From: Oscillospiraceae bacterium
Lineage (GTDB): Bacteria; Bacillota; Clostridia; Oscillospirales; Ruminococcaceae
Assembly (NCBI GenBank): GCA_017396055.1
Contig: JAFQND010000333.1
Coordinates: 1-8,024 of the forward strand
DNA: 8,024 nt
Reading direction: 5' to 3'
The position numbers and the translations under genes were made by a program. The notes beneath the pieces are model-generated. The model saw only the letters and a program-made list of their open reading frames with translations, was not told where the DNA came from and searched no databases. Shown here one piece after another: positions 1 to 6,221 of the stretch (its first letter is position 1; each line of letters opens with the position of its first letter).

Positions 1-1
1 G

Positions 2-1123
2 ATGGTCGGCAACCAGAAGATCGTGCAGGCCTACGGCCAGCAGGGCGAGGTCATGCGCCGCTTTGACGAGATCAACGACAAACTCGCCGATTGTTCGCTG
101 AAAGCGATCTTCTATTCCTCCATCACCAATCCTTCCACCCGCTTTGTCAACAACCTTGTGTATGCAGGTGTTGCACTGGTGGGCGCCCTGACGGCTGTCA
201 GCGGCAGCATTACCGTCGGTCAGCTGACCTGTTTTCTCAGCTATGCCAACCATTACACCAAACCCTTCCATGAGATCTCCGGCGTTGTCACCGAGCTGCA
301 GAACGCCCTCGCCTGTGCCGGCAGAGTCTTTGAACTGATCGAAGAAGAGCCCCAGACTCCCGAAGCTGAAAATGCCGTTGTGCTGAAAGACGCCGAAGGC
401 ACTGTTGCGATGAAGGATGTTGCTTTCTCGTATGTTTCCGACCGTCCTCTGATCGAAGATCTGGATCTGGATGTAAAGCCCGGTCAGCGCATCGCCATCG
501 TCGGCCCCACCGGCTGCGGCAAGACCACGCTGATCAACCTGCTGATGCGGTTTTATGATGTCACCGGCGGCAGCATCTCGGTCGACGGAACCGATATCCG
601 CGAACTGACCCGCCACAGCCTGAGAACGAGCTATGGTATGGTACTGCAGGAGACCTGGCTCCGCTCCGGCACCATCCGGGACAATATTGTTATGGGCCGC
701 CCCGATGCCACCGACGAAGAAGTTATCGCTGCGGCAAAGGCAGCCCACGCCCACAGCTTTATCAAGCGTCTGCCCAAGGGTTATGACACCGTCATTTCAG
801 AAGATGGCGGCGGTCTTTCTCAGGGTCAGAAACAGCTTCTCTGTATCACCCGCGTCATGCTCTGCCGCCCGCCCATGCTGATTTTGGACGAGGCTACCTC
901 CTCCATCGATACCCGCACCGAGATCCGCATCCAGAAGGCTTTTGCCGAGCTGATGAAGGGACGCACGAGCTTTATCGTCGCCCACCGCCTCTCCACCATC
1001 CGGGAGGCCGATGTGATCCTTGTCATGAAAGACGGCCACATCATCGAAAAAGGCGATCACGAGACCCTGCTTGCAAAGAAAGGCTTCTATGCCGGCCTGT
1101 GGGAGAGCCAGTTTAAGATGTAA
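2..1123 (+). CDS. ABC-type multidrug/lipid exporter, permease-ATPase fusion (5' end outside the window)
   Basis: This is the C-terminal part of a half-size ABC exporter that would use ATP hydrolysis to move a hydrophobic substrate across the cytoplasmic membrane. The frame is open to the left edge. The first visible Met lies inside the transmembrane domain (KIVQAYGQQ is typical of the loop before TM5), so it is not the start. Visible residues 45-85 hold the last membrane segments. The nucleotide-binding domain follows: A-loop Tyr144, Walker A GPTGCGKT (168-175), Q-loop Gln216, signature LSQGQ (272-276), Walker B MLILDE with catalytic Glu297, D-loop SSID (300-303) and switch His328. All catalytic residues are intact. 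LSQGQ in place of LSGGQ is common in this family and does not suggest a dead site. Such proteins usually work as heterodimers with a partner encoded next door, so a partner gene may lie to the left. The substrate cannot be told. Its last 16 codons recur at 2567-2614. Confidence 0.95.
   Translation: MVGNQKIVQAYGQQGEVMRRFDEINDKLADCSLKAIFYSSITNPSTRFVNNLVYAGVALVGALTAVSGSITVGQLTCFLSYANHYTKPFHEISGVVTELQNALACAGRVFELIEEEPQTPEAENAVVLKDAEGTVAMKDVAFSYVSDRPLIEDLDLDVKPGQRIAIVGPTGCGKTTLINLLMRFYDVTGGSISVDGTDIRELTRHSLRTSYGMVLQETWLRSGTIRDNIVMGRPDATDEEVIAAAKAAHAHSFIKRLPKGYDTVISEDGGGLSQGQKQLLCITRVMLCRPPMLILDEATSSIDTRTEIRIQKAFAELMKGRTSFIVAHRLSTIREADVILVMKDGHIIEKGDHETLLAKKGFYAGLWESQFKM
1076..1123 (+). repeat. Direct repeat copy 1: 3' end of the ABC exporter gene
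   Basis: These 48 bases encode the exporter's C-terminus KKGFYAGLWESQFKM and its stop. They align without gaps to 2567-2614, with 42 of 48 bases identical by my count: the first 14 and the last 24 bases match exactly, and the differences lie between them. The sequences outside the two copies do not match, so the repeat has sharp borders. Confidence 0.9.
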
Positions 1124-1146
1124 CAGAGAAAGGGGAAAAAGTTTGC

Positions 1147-2568
1147 ATGAAAAGGAAAGCTTTGCTTGCGCTGACATTGTCATTTGTTTTGATGATGGCT
1201 GCGTGTGGAAAAACACCTGTTGTTGAAGAAAATCCGCCTGCAGAGTCATCTTCCGGAATTTCGTCCGAGATGGCATCTTCGGATGTTTCTTCCGAAAACA
1301 CATCGGAAGAATCTTCTGAGTCTTCTGTACCGCCTGAAAGTTCTGCGCCTGAGTCGAGCGAGACATCGTCCGAAGTTTCCTCTGAGCCGGCAAGAGAACC
1401 GGCTGATGAAAGTCCGGCATCTTCTGTGCCGGAGGTTGAAGTCTCTTCTGAGCCGGAATCAGAGCCATCTTCTGTTCCGGAATCAGCTCCAACATCTGAG
1501 CCTTCAAGTGAAGCAAACTCTGCACCGGAGTCCTCCTCAGGACCGATGGAATTTCCTTCTACCGCACCAGCCCCTAACATGCATCCTCTTGCTGAACTGT
1601 CTACTGTCAACTCTGCCCTTGGAGAGCCCATTGCTGTTCCCGATCTGGGAGTAGAAATTGCGCCTCAAAATATTACGGTACCGCCTAAAGGCCCTGATCA
1701 CTTGCCTGCGAAATATCCAGACATAAGCGATTTGTATCTTGATCTTACTCCGCAGCCGGATGATCGTGGAGAAAAATATTTGCGGTATAACTATGAGGAT
1801 GGAGCAATATGTGAATTGTACTATGATTACGAAGGGAACATCCGCACTTTAACGCTGACTGAGCATACCCGATGCACGGTGTTTGCTTCAGATCAGTCTG
1901 TAGAGAAATATGAGATATATCAGTTTGATGACTCAGGCCGAAAAATTGGAACGTTTTGGTATAGTGGAGACGGTTCATTGGTAAATTATGCAGTTCATCA
2001 AAATGGTGGAAATGCCATTTATTCTTCAGATGGCACGCTTCGTTCCGGGTATCGGAGTATACCGTTGAGTGAGGGCGGCGAGTTGTATGTCGATTATAAT
2101 CCAGAGGGTGGTTACCGTATAATTGAGCACGATAATGAGCATAATGAAAAGCGAGTTTGGACTTATCATGCCAATGGTACGATAGATACCTATAGAGCGT
2201 TTGATCCGGTACTGCACGCAAATATTATAACGCATTACACCGAGCAAAACGGTCAAATGTTCCAGCGCGATGTTACGGAATATGATGAAGCCGGAAAAAA
2301 GATACGTTATATTCGGTATGGTGAAAATTATCGTTTGAATACCATTATGATCAATACCGATGTCGGCGCAATACATACGTTTTACAATGCTGATGGTACG
2401 TTGTTAGCGATCAATGAGTACAGACCGCAGGGGCGTCCGTGGCGAATGGAAGACTATGCAAACGGAATTCTGGTGTCCATAGAACAACGAAATGAAGACG
2501 GTACCGCGACAAAGGCTTACTATAACCCCAATGGGACATTGAAAGAGGTCATACAGCTTTATCAATAA
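1147..2568 (+). CDS. Putative surface lipoprotein with Ser/Glu/Pro-rich stalk and YD/MORN-like repeats
   Basis: This predicted lipoprotein (473 residues) is probably anchored on the outer face of the membrane. A short positive N-terminus and a hydrophobic core end in a lipobox-like MAAC with the lipidation Cys at 20. Residues 27-132 are low complexity, almost only Ser, Glu, Pro, Ala and Val in degenerate SSEPESEP-type units, as expected of a stalk crossing the cell wall. Residues about 208-473 carry repeats of the form Y-x-x-[DN]-G-x (YYDYEGNIR, TYHANGTIDTY, FYNADGTLLA, YYNPNGTLKE), resembling YD/Rhs or MORN/YwqK-type beta-hairpin repeats; no enzyme motif is visible. The start follows AAAGGGG, 11 bases upstream, and no promoter is seen in the 23-base gap, so it is probably co-transcribed with the exporter. 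The 3' half is clearly more AT-rich than its neighbours (about one third GC in 2281-2340, two thirds in 481-540), which suggests transfer. The stop codon shares its last two bases with the orphan exporter tail. Function unknown. Confidence 0.85.
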   Translation: MKRKALLALTLSFVLMMAACGKTPVVEENPPAESSSGISSEMASSDVSSENTSEESSESSVPPESSAPESSETSSEVSSEPAREPADESPASSVPEVEVSSEPESEPSSVPESAPTSEPSSEANSAPESSSGPMEFPSTAPAPNMHPLAELSTVNSALGEPIAVPDLGVEIAPQNITVPPKGPDHLPAKYPDISDLYLDLTPQPDDRGEKYLRYNYEDGAICELYYDYEGNIRTLTLTEHTRCTVFASDQSVEKYEIYQFDDSGRKIGTFWYSGDGSLVNYAVHQNGGNAIYSSDGTLRSGYRSIPLSEGGELYVDYNPEGGYRIIEHDNEHNEKRVWTYHANGTIDTYRAFDPVLHANIITHYTEQNGQMFQRDVTEYDEAGKKIRYIRYGENYRLNTIMINTDVGAIHTFYNADGTLLAINEYRPQGRPWRMEDYANGILVSIEQRNEDGTATKAYYNPNGTLKEVIQLYQ

Positions 2569-2614
2569 GAAAGGCTTCTACTTCGATCTCTGGGAGAGCC
2601 AGTTTAAGATGTAA
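2567..2614 (+). pseudogene. Orphan second copy of the ABC exporter 3' end (direct repeat copy 2)
   Basis: Read in its own frame, this remnant encodes KKGFYFDLWESQFKM and a TAA stop, nearly the same as the exporter's C-terminus 1.49 kb upstream. Two codon changes are synonymous (TAT/TAC, CTG/CTC) and two change the residue (Ala-Gly to Phe-Asp), so it looks like the tail of a diverged allele or paralogue rather than a fresh duplication. It has no start, and similarity stops abruptly at 2567. The terminator follows 9 bases after its stop, which suggests that this copy was the original end of the exporter operon. It could also be the last trace of a second, deleted tandem ABC gene. Confidence 0.8.
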
Positions 2615-2623
2615 ACCAAAAAG

Positions 2624-2655
2624 AAAACCGCTCCTCGAAAGAGGGGCGGTTTTTT
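2624..2655. terminator. Bidirectional rho-independent terminator between convergent genes
   Basis: An 11-bp GC-rich stem (2626-2636 with 2641-2651, one G-U pair) closes on a GAAA tetraloop. It is flanked by a T run on the + strand (2650-2655) and by an A-rich side that gives a U tract on the - strand. It ends the exporter/lipoprotein unit on the + strand and the WG-repeat gene on the - strand, whose stop codon is only a few bases away. Confidence 0.93.
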
Positions 2656-2657
2656 GT

Positions 2658-3671
2658 TCAGCACGGTCCGTGGAACATATCAGAATCATAACGGTAGGAC
2701 AGTTCATCGTACTGATCGGGCTGGATGAGGATATTTCCCTTCCGGTCGAAGATGTAACTGGTGCCCCTCGAGTAGATATAGCCTTTTCCGAGCGTGCCGT
2801 CGTTGAAGCCGAAGTCAACAAATTCGGTTCCTTCCAGAAGTTCATGGACAACTTTTCCCCTTCGGTTGATAAAGCAGTACCGATCGTCTTTTTTTCTGAC
2901 CAGTGCCAATCCGTCGCTGCCGAATCCCGAACGACACCCATCCAGTTCGGGGTCGATGACGAACTTTCCCTTTTCGTTGATGAATCCCCAGCCGGATTCG
3001 CCTTCGACTCTGACAGCCGCCAGTCCGGAGGAGGTGAAGGTGTGGGCATCTTCGAACTGAGGTTCGATGACGTATTCTCCGGTGGCGTCGATGTAACCCC
3101 ATTTTCCGCCGTACTTGACCGCTGCCAGTCCGTTGGAGGCAAAGTCGCGTACAGCGCTGAACTGCAGAGGAATGACGATCTGACCGGTTTTGTCGACATA
3201 ACCACCGCTCCGGATATATACCCATGCCAATCCGTTTTCGGCAAAGGGGCCGTATTCTTTGAACATGGCTTCGGTCAGGGGATTGCCGTCTTTGTCCTGC
3301 AGCCCACTAAGATTATTTTTCCGGTACCAGGAAACGTCTTCTTTTTCCTGCTCGGGAGTTTTTTCAGGTAAGTCGACGGTTTTACCTCTGGGGTTGATAA
3401 ATTTTCGTTCGTTTTCAGCGCGCACCTGCGCAACACCGTTTTCACGGAAAGGCTCTGCACTCTCGAACTGCAGCGGGATGACTATCCGTCCGTTTTCATT
3501 GACATAGCCGTATTTTCCATCCTTTCTGACGCAGAGCAGCCCCTCGCAGAAAAGTGAACACTTGTTGTCCAGTTCGGGTTCGGGCGTGCGCTTACGGGGA
3601 AGAAAGGTCAGAACGGAGAATACTGCGGCCAGGGAAACAAGCACAAATGCAAAAAGCTTTTTCTTGGTCAT
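2658..3671 (-). CDS. WG-repeat protein with N-terminal membrane anchor
   Basis: This 337-residue protein has an N-terminal hydrophobic segment (about 6-24) after MTKKK, with no lipobox Cys, so it is either a signal-anchored protein facing outward or a secreted one. The rest consists of WG (KWG) beta repeats: KYGYVNENGRIVIPLQF (53-69), GGYVDKTGQIVIPLQF (156-171), KWGYIDATGEYVIEPQF (190-206), GWGFINEKGKFVIDPEL (227-243), then degenerate units to the end. Each pairs a G-[YF]-[IV]-[DN] strand with an 'F..A..F..GLA.V' strand. Such repeats act as binding scaffolds, and no catalytic residues are seen. The frame stays open for 61 more codons upstream, but that extension crosses a terminator and the promoter. 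The chosen ATG has a strong AGGAGGAG site about 6 bases before it. It appears to be a single-gene unit, with the promoter at 3718-3746 and the terminator at 2624-2655. Partner and ligand are unknown. Confidence 0.9.
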   Translation of the reverse strand: MTKKKLFAFVLVSLAAVFSVLTFLPRKRTPEPELDNKCSLFCEGLLCVRKDGKYGYVNENGRIVIPLQFESAEPFRENGVAQVRAENERKFINPRGKTVDLPEKTPEQEKEDVSWYRKNNLSGLQDKDGNPLTEAMFKEYGPFAENGLAWVYIRSGGYVDKTGQIVIPLQFSAVRDFASNGLAAVKYGGKWGYIDATGEYVIEPQFEDAHTFTSSGLAAVRVEGESGWGFINEKGKFVIDPELDGCRSGFGSDGLALVRKKDDRYCFINRRGKVVHELLEGTEFVDFGFNDGTLGKGYIYSRGTSYIFDRKGNILIQPDQYDELSYRYDSDMFHGPC

Positions 3672-3717
3672 GGAAACTCCTCCTCTCCGGGCGGACGGTT
3701 GTTTTTCTTTCAAGTTC

Positions 3718-3746
3718 ATTATAACATGCCCCCATCGAAAAAGAAA
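3718..3746 (-). promoter_or_regulatory. Extended -10 promoter of the WG-repeat gene
   Basis: Read on the - strand, TGTTATAAT contains a perfect -10 (3718-3723) with the extended TGn element. The -35 position 17 bases upstream (TTTCTT, 3741-3746) is poor and lies in the U tract of the preceding terminator, which fits an extended -10 type. Transcription would begin near 3711, about 40 bases before the ATG. Confidence 0.7.
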
Positions 3747-3951
3747 GAGCAGACTTTCGCCTGCTCCAAAGTAAAATAAAATCAGGGATCCTTTTCCATG
3801 ACTCAAGGGGACTGGCAAAGTTGGGGCCGGACAGACGGTTTGCACCGGCTGCACCCGGGGGGTTAGCTATAACTAACCTTTGCTGATAAAAGAAAGCCCT
3901 TTGGGCTGGAAGAGTTCTGACTCAGCAAAGACGGGGTAGTTAGTCTTTGCT
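3735..3951 (-). ncRNA. Candidate structured small RNA or attenuator leader, family not recognised
   Basis: About 215 bases lie between a consensus promoter and a terminator, both on the - strand, with no ORF beyond a five-codon ATG frame. The 5' part can fold in competing ways. AGCAAAGAC (3924-3932 in + sense) pairs perfectly with GTCTTTGCT (3943-3951), while CTTTGCTGA (3878-3886) pairs with TCAGCAAAG (3922-3930), so bases 3924-3930 are shared. A third option is a terminal hairpin AGTTAG/CTAACT (3938-3955). Inside the long helix is AGCCC-TTT-GGGCT (3895-3907), and beyond it GGTTAG/CTAACC (3861-3878) and a GCCGG/CCGGC stem (3826-3849). The exclusive pairings resemble a switch. The WG gene has its own promoter after the terminator, which favours a free-standing RNA. 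I see no motif of 6S, SRP, tmRNA, T-box or a known riboswitch class. Ends are estimates. Confidence 0.6.
3737..3767 (-). terminator. Rho-independent terminator ending the structured RNA region
   Basis: On the - strand an 8-bp stem (3747-3754 with 3759-3766, including one G-U pair) closes on a GAAA tetraloop and is followed by TTTCTTTTT. The other side lacks a T run, so it works only for - strand transcripts. It ends RNA begun at the promoter at 3958-3986, or acts as an attenuator ahead of the WG-repeat gene. Confidence 0.82.
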
Positions 3952-3957
3952 AACTAA

Positions 3958-3986
3958 AATATACCACAGCTGTGGGAGAATGTCAA
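3958..3986 (-). promoter_or_regulatory. Consensus sigma-A promoter with a palindrome in its spacer
   Basis: Read on the - strand: TTGACA (3981-3986), exactly 17 bases, then TATATT (3958-3963). The spacer holds the 12-base perfect palindrome CCACAGCTGTGG (3964-3975), directly abutting the -10, a position where a bound repressor would block RNA polymerase. Transcription would start near 3951, at the beginning of the hairpin-rich region. No protein gene follows closely. Confidence 0.75.
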
Positions 3987-4031
3987 GATATTTTAGACAA
4001 ATTATAAAATATTTTCAAACATGGGCAAGCC

Positions 4032-4059
4032 AAAAGGCACGGAATTCTCCGTGCCTTTT
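4032..4059. terminator. Rho-independent terminator after the phosphodiesterase gene
   Basis: A perfect 12-bp stem (4032-4043 with 4048-4059) with an ATTC loop and T runs on both sides. It lies about 20 bases past the stop codon of the - strand hydrolase gene. The run after the stem on the - strand is only TTTT, so it is somewhat weaker in that direction. Confidence 0.85.
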
Positions 4060-4077
4060 TCATATGCATCTGCAGTT

Positions 4078-5376
4078 TTATTTGACGAATGCTGCTGCGG
4101 TGCCCTGTGCCTGGGGGAAGTCGATGCCGAGGATCTTTGCAAAGGTTGCTGCGTGATCCAGAATATGGCCCTCGGGGATGACAACACCGGGCTCGATGGA
4201 GGGGCCCATTGCCAGCAGAGTGGGCTGAGGTCCCTTTTCTGGGGAATGACCGTGGGTAGCGCGGCCGTAACGATAGTCGGTGGGGTCAAAGCTGCGGACG
4301 ATGGGTCTGCGCCAGTCGTCATGCAGAGAGGTGTAGTTGTCGGCACTCAGAACAAAGCTGAAATCGCCGTCGACACCGTATTTTTCTTTGGCTTCTTCTC
4401 TGGTATAGACCCGGTCAAGGCCATAGATGCCGTCGTCGACCATCTTGCGGAGCAGGCCGCCTACTTCGCCCTTCAGCTTTTCGTCATCGGGACGGGAGAG
4501 ATAGACATAACCGGACATGCCGCTGCTGTGCATCATGGCATCCCAGCTGACAAGGCCGCCGTTTTCGTCGGTCTTGATAAATCCTGCTTCAGCGAGGAAG
4601 ACGTTGATGCAGACCGAGCGAACGATGTTCATCTGACCGTGGTCGCTGCAGACGATAAAGTCGGTCTTATCGGCGATGCCGGCATCTTCCAGTGCGTCCA
4701 GCATCATGCCGAGGCATTTGTCGGTATGGCGCAGGGAGTTTTCGACAGCGTCGGTGAACAGGCCGGTACGGTGACGTTCGCCGTCTACATAACCGGGATG
4801 GCAGAACATCAGGTTAGGTTTATACTTGCGGATGATATTAGCGGCGGAATAGATCTCCAGCTCGTCATAGACGGGATGACGGGTGGTGGGTTCATAAACT
4901 TCGAAAGTCTCTTTCATGATATCCATGACGCACTCGCTGACACCGCGTTCTTTCAGAACTTCCATGGGGTCGCTGCCGGGGGCGCCCAGGCCGAACAGCT
5001 CGGGTACCAGATAATCGACAACATCGTTGCCGCCCTCGGTAACGGGCCAGCAGCAGACGGCAGAAGTCAGACCTGCGCGGTGTGCCGCATGGAAAATGGT
5101 CTCACAGGGCATCTGATGCATCATATTGAACCAGACGGGGCTGGGGTTGCCGGGCTCGAAGGGGGTATTGTTGATAATGGTGGTGACACCGGAGGGCTGA
5201 CCGGTGATGATGGATGCATGGACAGGGTGGGTGACAGAGGGCCAGATGGTGCGGACGCGTTCAACGATAGAACCGTTTTTCAGAATACGGGCAAAATTAG
5301 GCAGAGTCTTTGCATATTCCAGATCTTCGAACACCAGCGCGTCGACGCTGATGACGACCAGATGCTTATCAGACAT
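4078..5376 (-). CDS. Alkaline phosphatase superfamily hydrolase (nucleotide pyrophosphatase/phosphodiesterase type), cytoplasmic
   Basis: This protein (432 residues) belongs to the metal-dependent alkaline phosphatase superfamily, closest to type I nucleotide pyrophosphatase/phosphodiesterases, which cleave phosphodiester or pyrophosphate bonds with two metal ions. Visible elements in order: metal ligand Asp12 in VVISVDAL; the nucleophile loop IWPSVTHPVHASIITG with Thr49 as likely nucleophile; HPGYVDGERHRTG (Asp198 and His202, matching the PDxxGH metal site); SDHGQ (Asp245, His246); and THGHSPEKG, with the last metal His at 375 or 377. The set appears complete, so it should be active. There is no signal peptide or membrane segment, so the substrate is intracellular; it cannot be named. 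The ATG is fixed by GGAGG seven bases upstream. It has its own promoter and terminator and is separated from the PII/DUF1538 operon by 142 bases. A long antisense frame covers it but shows no family features. Confidence 0.93.
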   Translation of the reverse strand: MSDKHLVVISVDALVFEDLEYAKTLPNFARILKNGSIVERVRTIWPSVTHPVHASIITGQPSGVTTIINNTPFEPGNPSPVWFNMMHQMPCETIFHAAHRAGLTSAVCCWPVTEGGNDVVDYLVPELFGLGAPGSDPMEVLKERGVSECVMDIMKETFEVYEPTTRHPVYDELEIYSAANIIRKYKPNLMFCHPGYVDGERHRTGLFTDAVENSLRHTDKCLGMMLDALEDAGIADKTDFIVCSDHGQMNIVRSVCINVFLAEAGFIKTDENGGLVSWDAMMHSSGMSGYVYLSRPDDEKLKGEVGGLLRKMVDDGIYGLDRVYTREEAKEKYGVDGDFSFVLSADNYTSLHDDWRRPIVRSFDPTDYRYGRATHGHSPEKGPQPTLLAMGPSIEPGVVIPEGHILDHAATFAKILGIDFPQAQGTAAAFVK

Positions 5377-5407
5377 GATGATTCCTCCGTTTCAGGTTTT
5401 CGTTAAT

Positions 5408-5436
5408 ATTAAATCATATCACCCCGGTGAAGTCAA
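5408..5436 (-). promoter_or_regulatory. Promoter of the phosphodiesterase gene
   Basis: On the - strand TTGACT (5431-5436), a 17-base spacer and TTTAAT (5408-5413), each one mismatch from consensus, end about 30 bases before the ATG. The gene is therefore probably transcribed on its own rather than from the DUF1538 operon. Confidence 0.72.
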
Positions 5437-5485
5437 TGACAGAACTGCCAAAAGACAACCCGGAAATTCGTAACAATGCCAATGG

Positions 5486-5514
5486 AAAAAGGCAGATCCC
5501 ATGGACCTGCCTTT
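5486..5514 (-). terminator. Rho-independent terminator of the DUF1538-PII operon
   Basis: On the - strand an uninterrupted 12-bp stem (5488-5499 with 5503-5514, one G-U pair) with a three-base loop is followed by TTTTT. It starts 4 bases after the stop of the PII-like gene and closes the two-gene operon. Confidence 0.88.
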
Positions 5515-5518
5515 CGGG

Positions 5519-6202
5519 TCAGTTGATACGCATGACTTCTTCTGCCAGAAGCGAACAGATCGAACCGTGGGCATCGGATTTGATGCCGTGTTCCCGGTTG
5601 ACCGATTCCATGATGGGGACATAATTATCCTCAGTGGCGACGATGGCGATGATCTCTTTTTCGCCCTGCAGGGTGATGCCATAGAACTGTTCGGGGCTCT
5701 GACCGCCTGCCCAGCGGGCACGGATAACGGTGCCGCCTCTTGCACCGGCTTCGCGGGCGGTGTTCATGACTTCATCGGTATAACCCTGATCAACTGCGAT
5801 CAGAATCAGATGATGACTCTTGTTTTTCTCTTCCATAGCTTCCCCTCCGTTCATTTCCTGTGTGACATTGCCGCTTTTGGTGATGACCGCAGTCATCATC
5901 ATATTGCTCATCGCTTTCAGGTCGAGCACGACGGCGATGCCTTTTGCCCGGATACTTCTGCGCCAGATATTGCTCAGACCTTTGCACAGGTGACGCATGT
6001 TGAGCTCAGGGGCAATGCTTATGATGACATCACGCTCGGTAGTGCCGAAACCAAAAGTATCCATCAGCTCCGACGAGGCGGTGCCCCGGCCGACACACTG
6101 ATAGTGGCAGGTGACGCCCAGCTCGGTATAATAATCGATAACGCCCTTGCCGCGGCCACGTTCAACGATGGTCAGGGCAATCTTCATAGGTGTACGTTCC
6201 AT
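5519..6202 (-). CDS. Tandem PII-like (P-II family) signalling protein
   Basis: This 227-residue protein has two PII/GlnB-like ferredoxin-fold halves, about 6-105 and 129-224, joined by a charged linker (EMNGGEAMEEKNKSHH). The second half is clear: HLILIAVDQGYTDEVMNTAR, then GARGGTVIRAR, then a T-loop-like stretch ending in GITLQGEKEIIAIV, with IICSL-like C-terminal packing. The first half is more diverged. Canonical PII proteins are about 112 residues and form trimers that sense ATP/ADP and 2-oxoglutarate; a fused pair would alter that stoichiometry. No uridylylation Tyr in a standard T-loop is obvious. The start at MERTPMK follows AAGGGAAGGGA; an upstream in-frame ATG lies inside the DUF1538 gene and lacks a good site. 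It begins 19 bases after the DUF1538 transporter, so they are co-transcribed, and it probably gates or senses for that transporter as GlnK does for AmtB. That role is inferred from context. Confidence 0.85.
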   Translation of the reverse strand: MERTPMKIALTIVERGRGKGVIDYYTELGVTCHYQCVGRGTASSELMDTFGFGTTERDVIISIAPELNMRHLCKGLSNIWRRSIRAKGIAVVLDLKAMSNMMMTAVITKSGNVTQEMNGGEAMEEKNKSHHLILIAVDQGYTDEVMNTAREAGARGGTVIRARWAGGQSPEQFYGITLQGEKEIIAIVATEDNYVPIMESVNREHGIKSDAHGSICSLLAEEVMRIN

Positions 6203-6221
6203 ATAAGTCCCTTCCCTTCTG

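Noticed and set aside
1113..1631. 172-codon - strand frame rich in Ser, Glu, Gly and Asp
   Set aside because: It is the reverse reading of the repetitive stalk-coding DNA of the lipoprotein, which has a clean signal peptide and lipobox on the + strand.
1076..2614. Insertion sequence or transposon carrying the lipoprotein gene
   Set aside because: There is no transposase, integrase or terminal inverted repeat, and the flanking repeat is a long coding segment rather than a short target duplication.
2658..3854. Longer 398-residue version of the WG-repeat protein
   Set aside because: The extra 61 codons cross a terminator hairpin and the extended -10 promoter. The internal ATG has a much stronger ribosome binding site and is followed directly by a hydrophobic anchor.
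3800..3860. Resemblance of the - strand stretch GGTGCAAACCG and following bases to a cobalamin riboswitch core
   Set aside because: No proper B12 box or the other conserved blocks are found in the right order, and the neighbouring genes have no link to cobalamin.
4021..5406. 461-codon open frame on the + strand opposite the phosphodiesterase
   Set aside because: The - strand frame has clear family motifs, a ribosome binding site and a promoter. The + frame begins within the terminator region, has no ribosome binding site and is an alanine/glycine/aspartate-rich mirror of the real gene.
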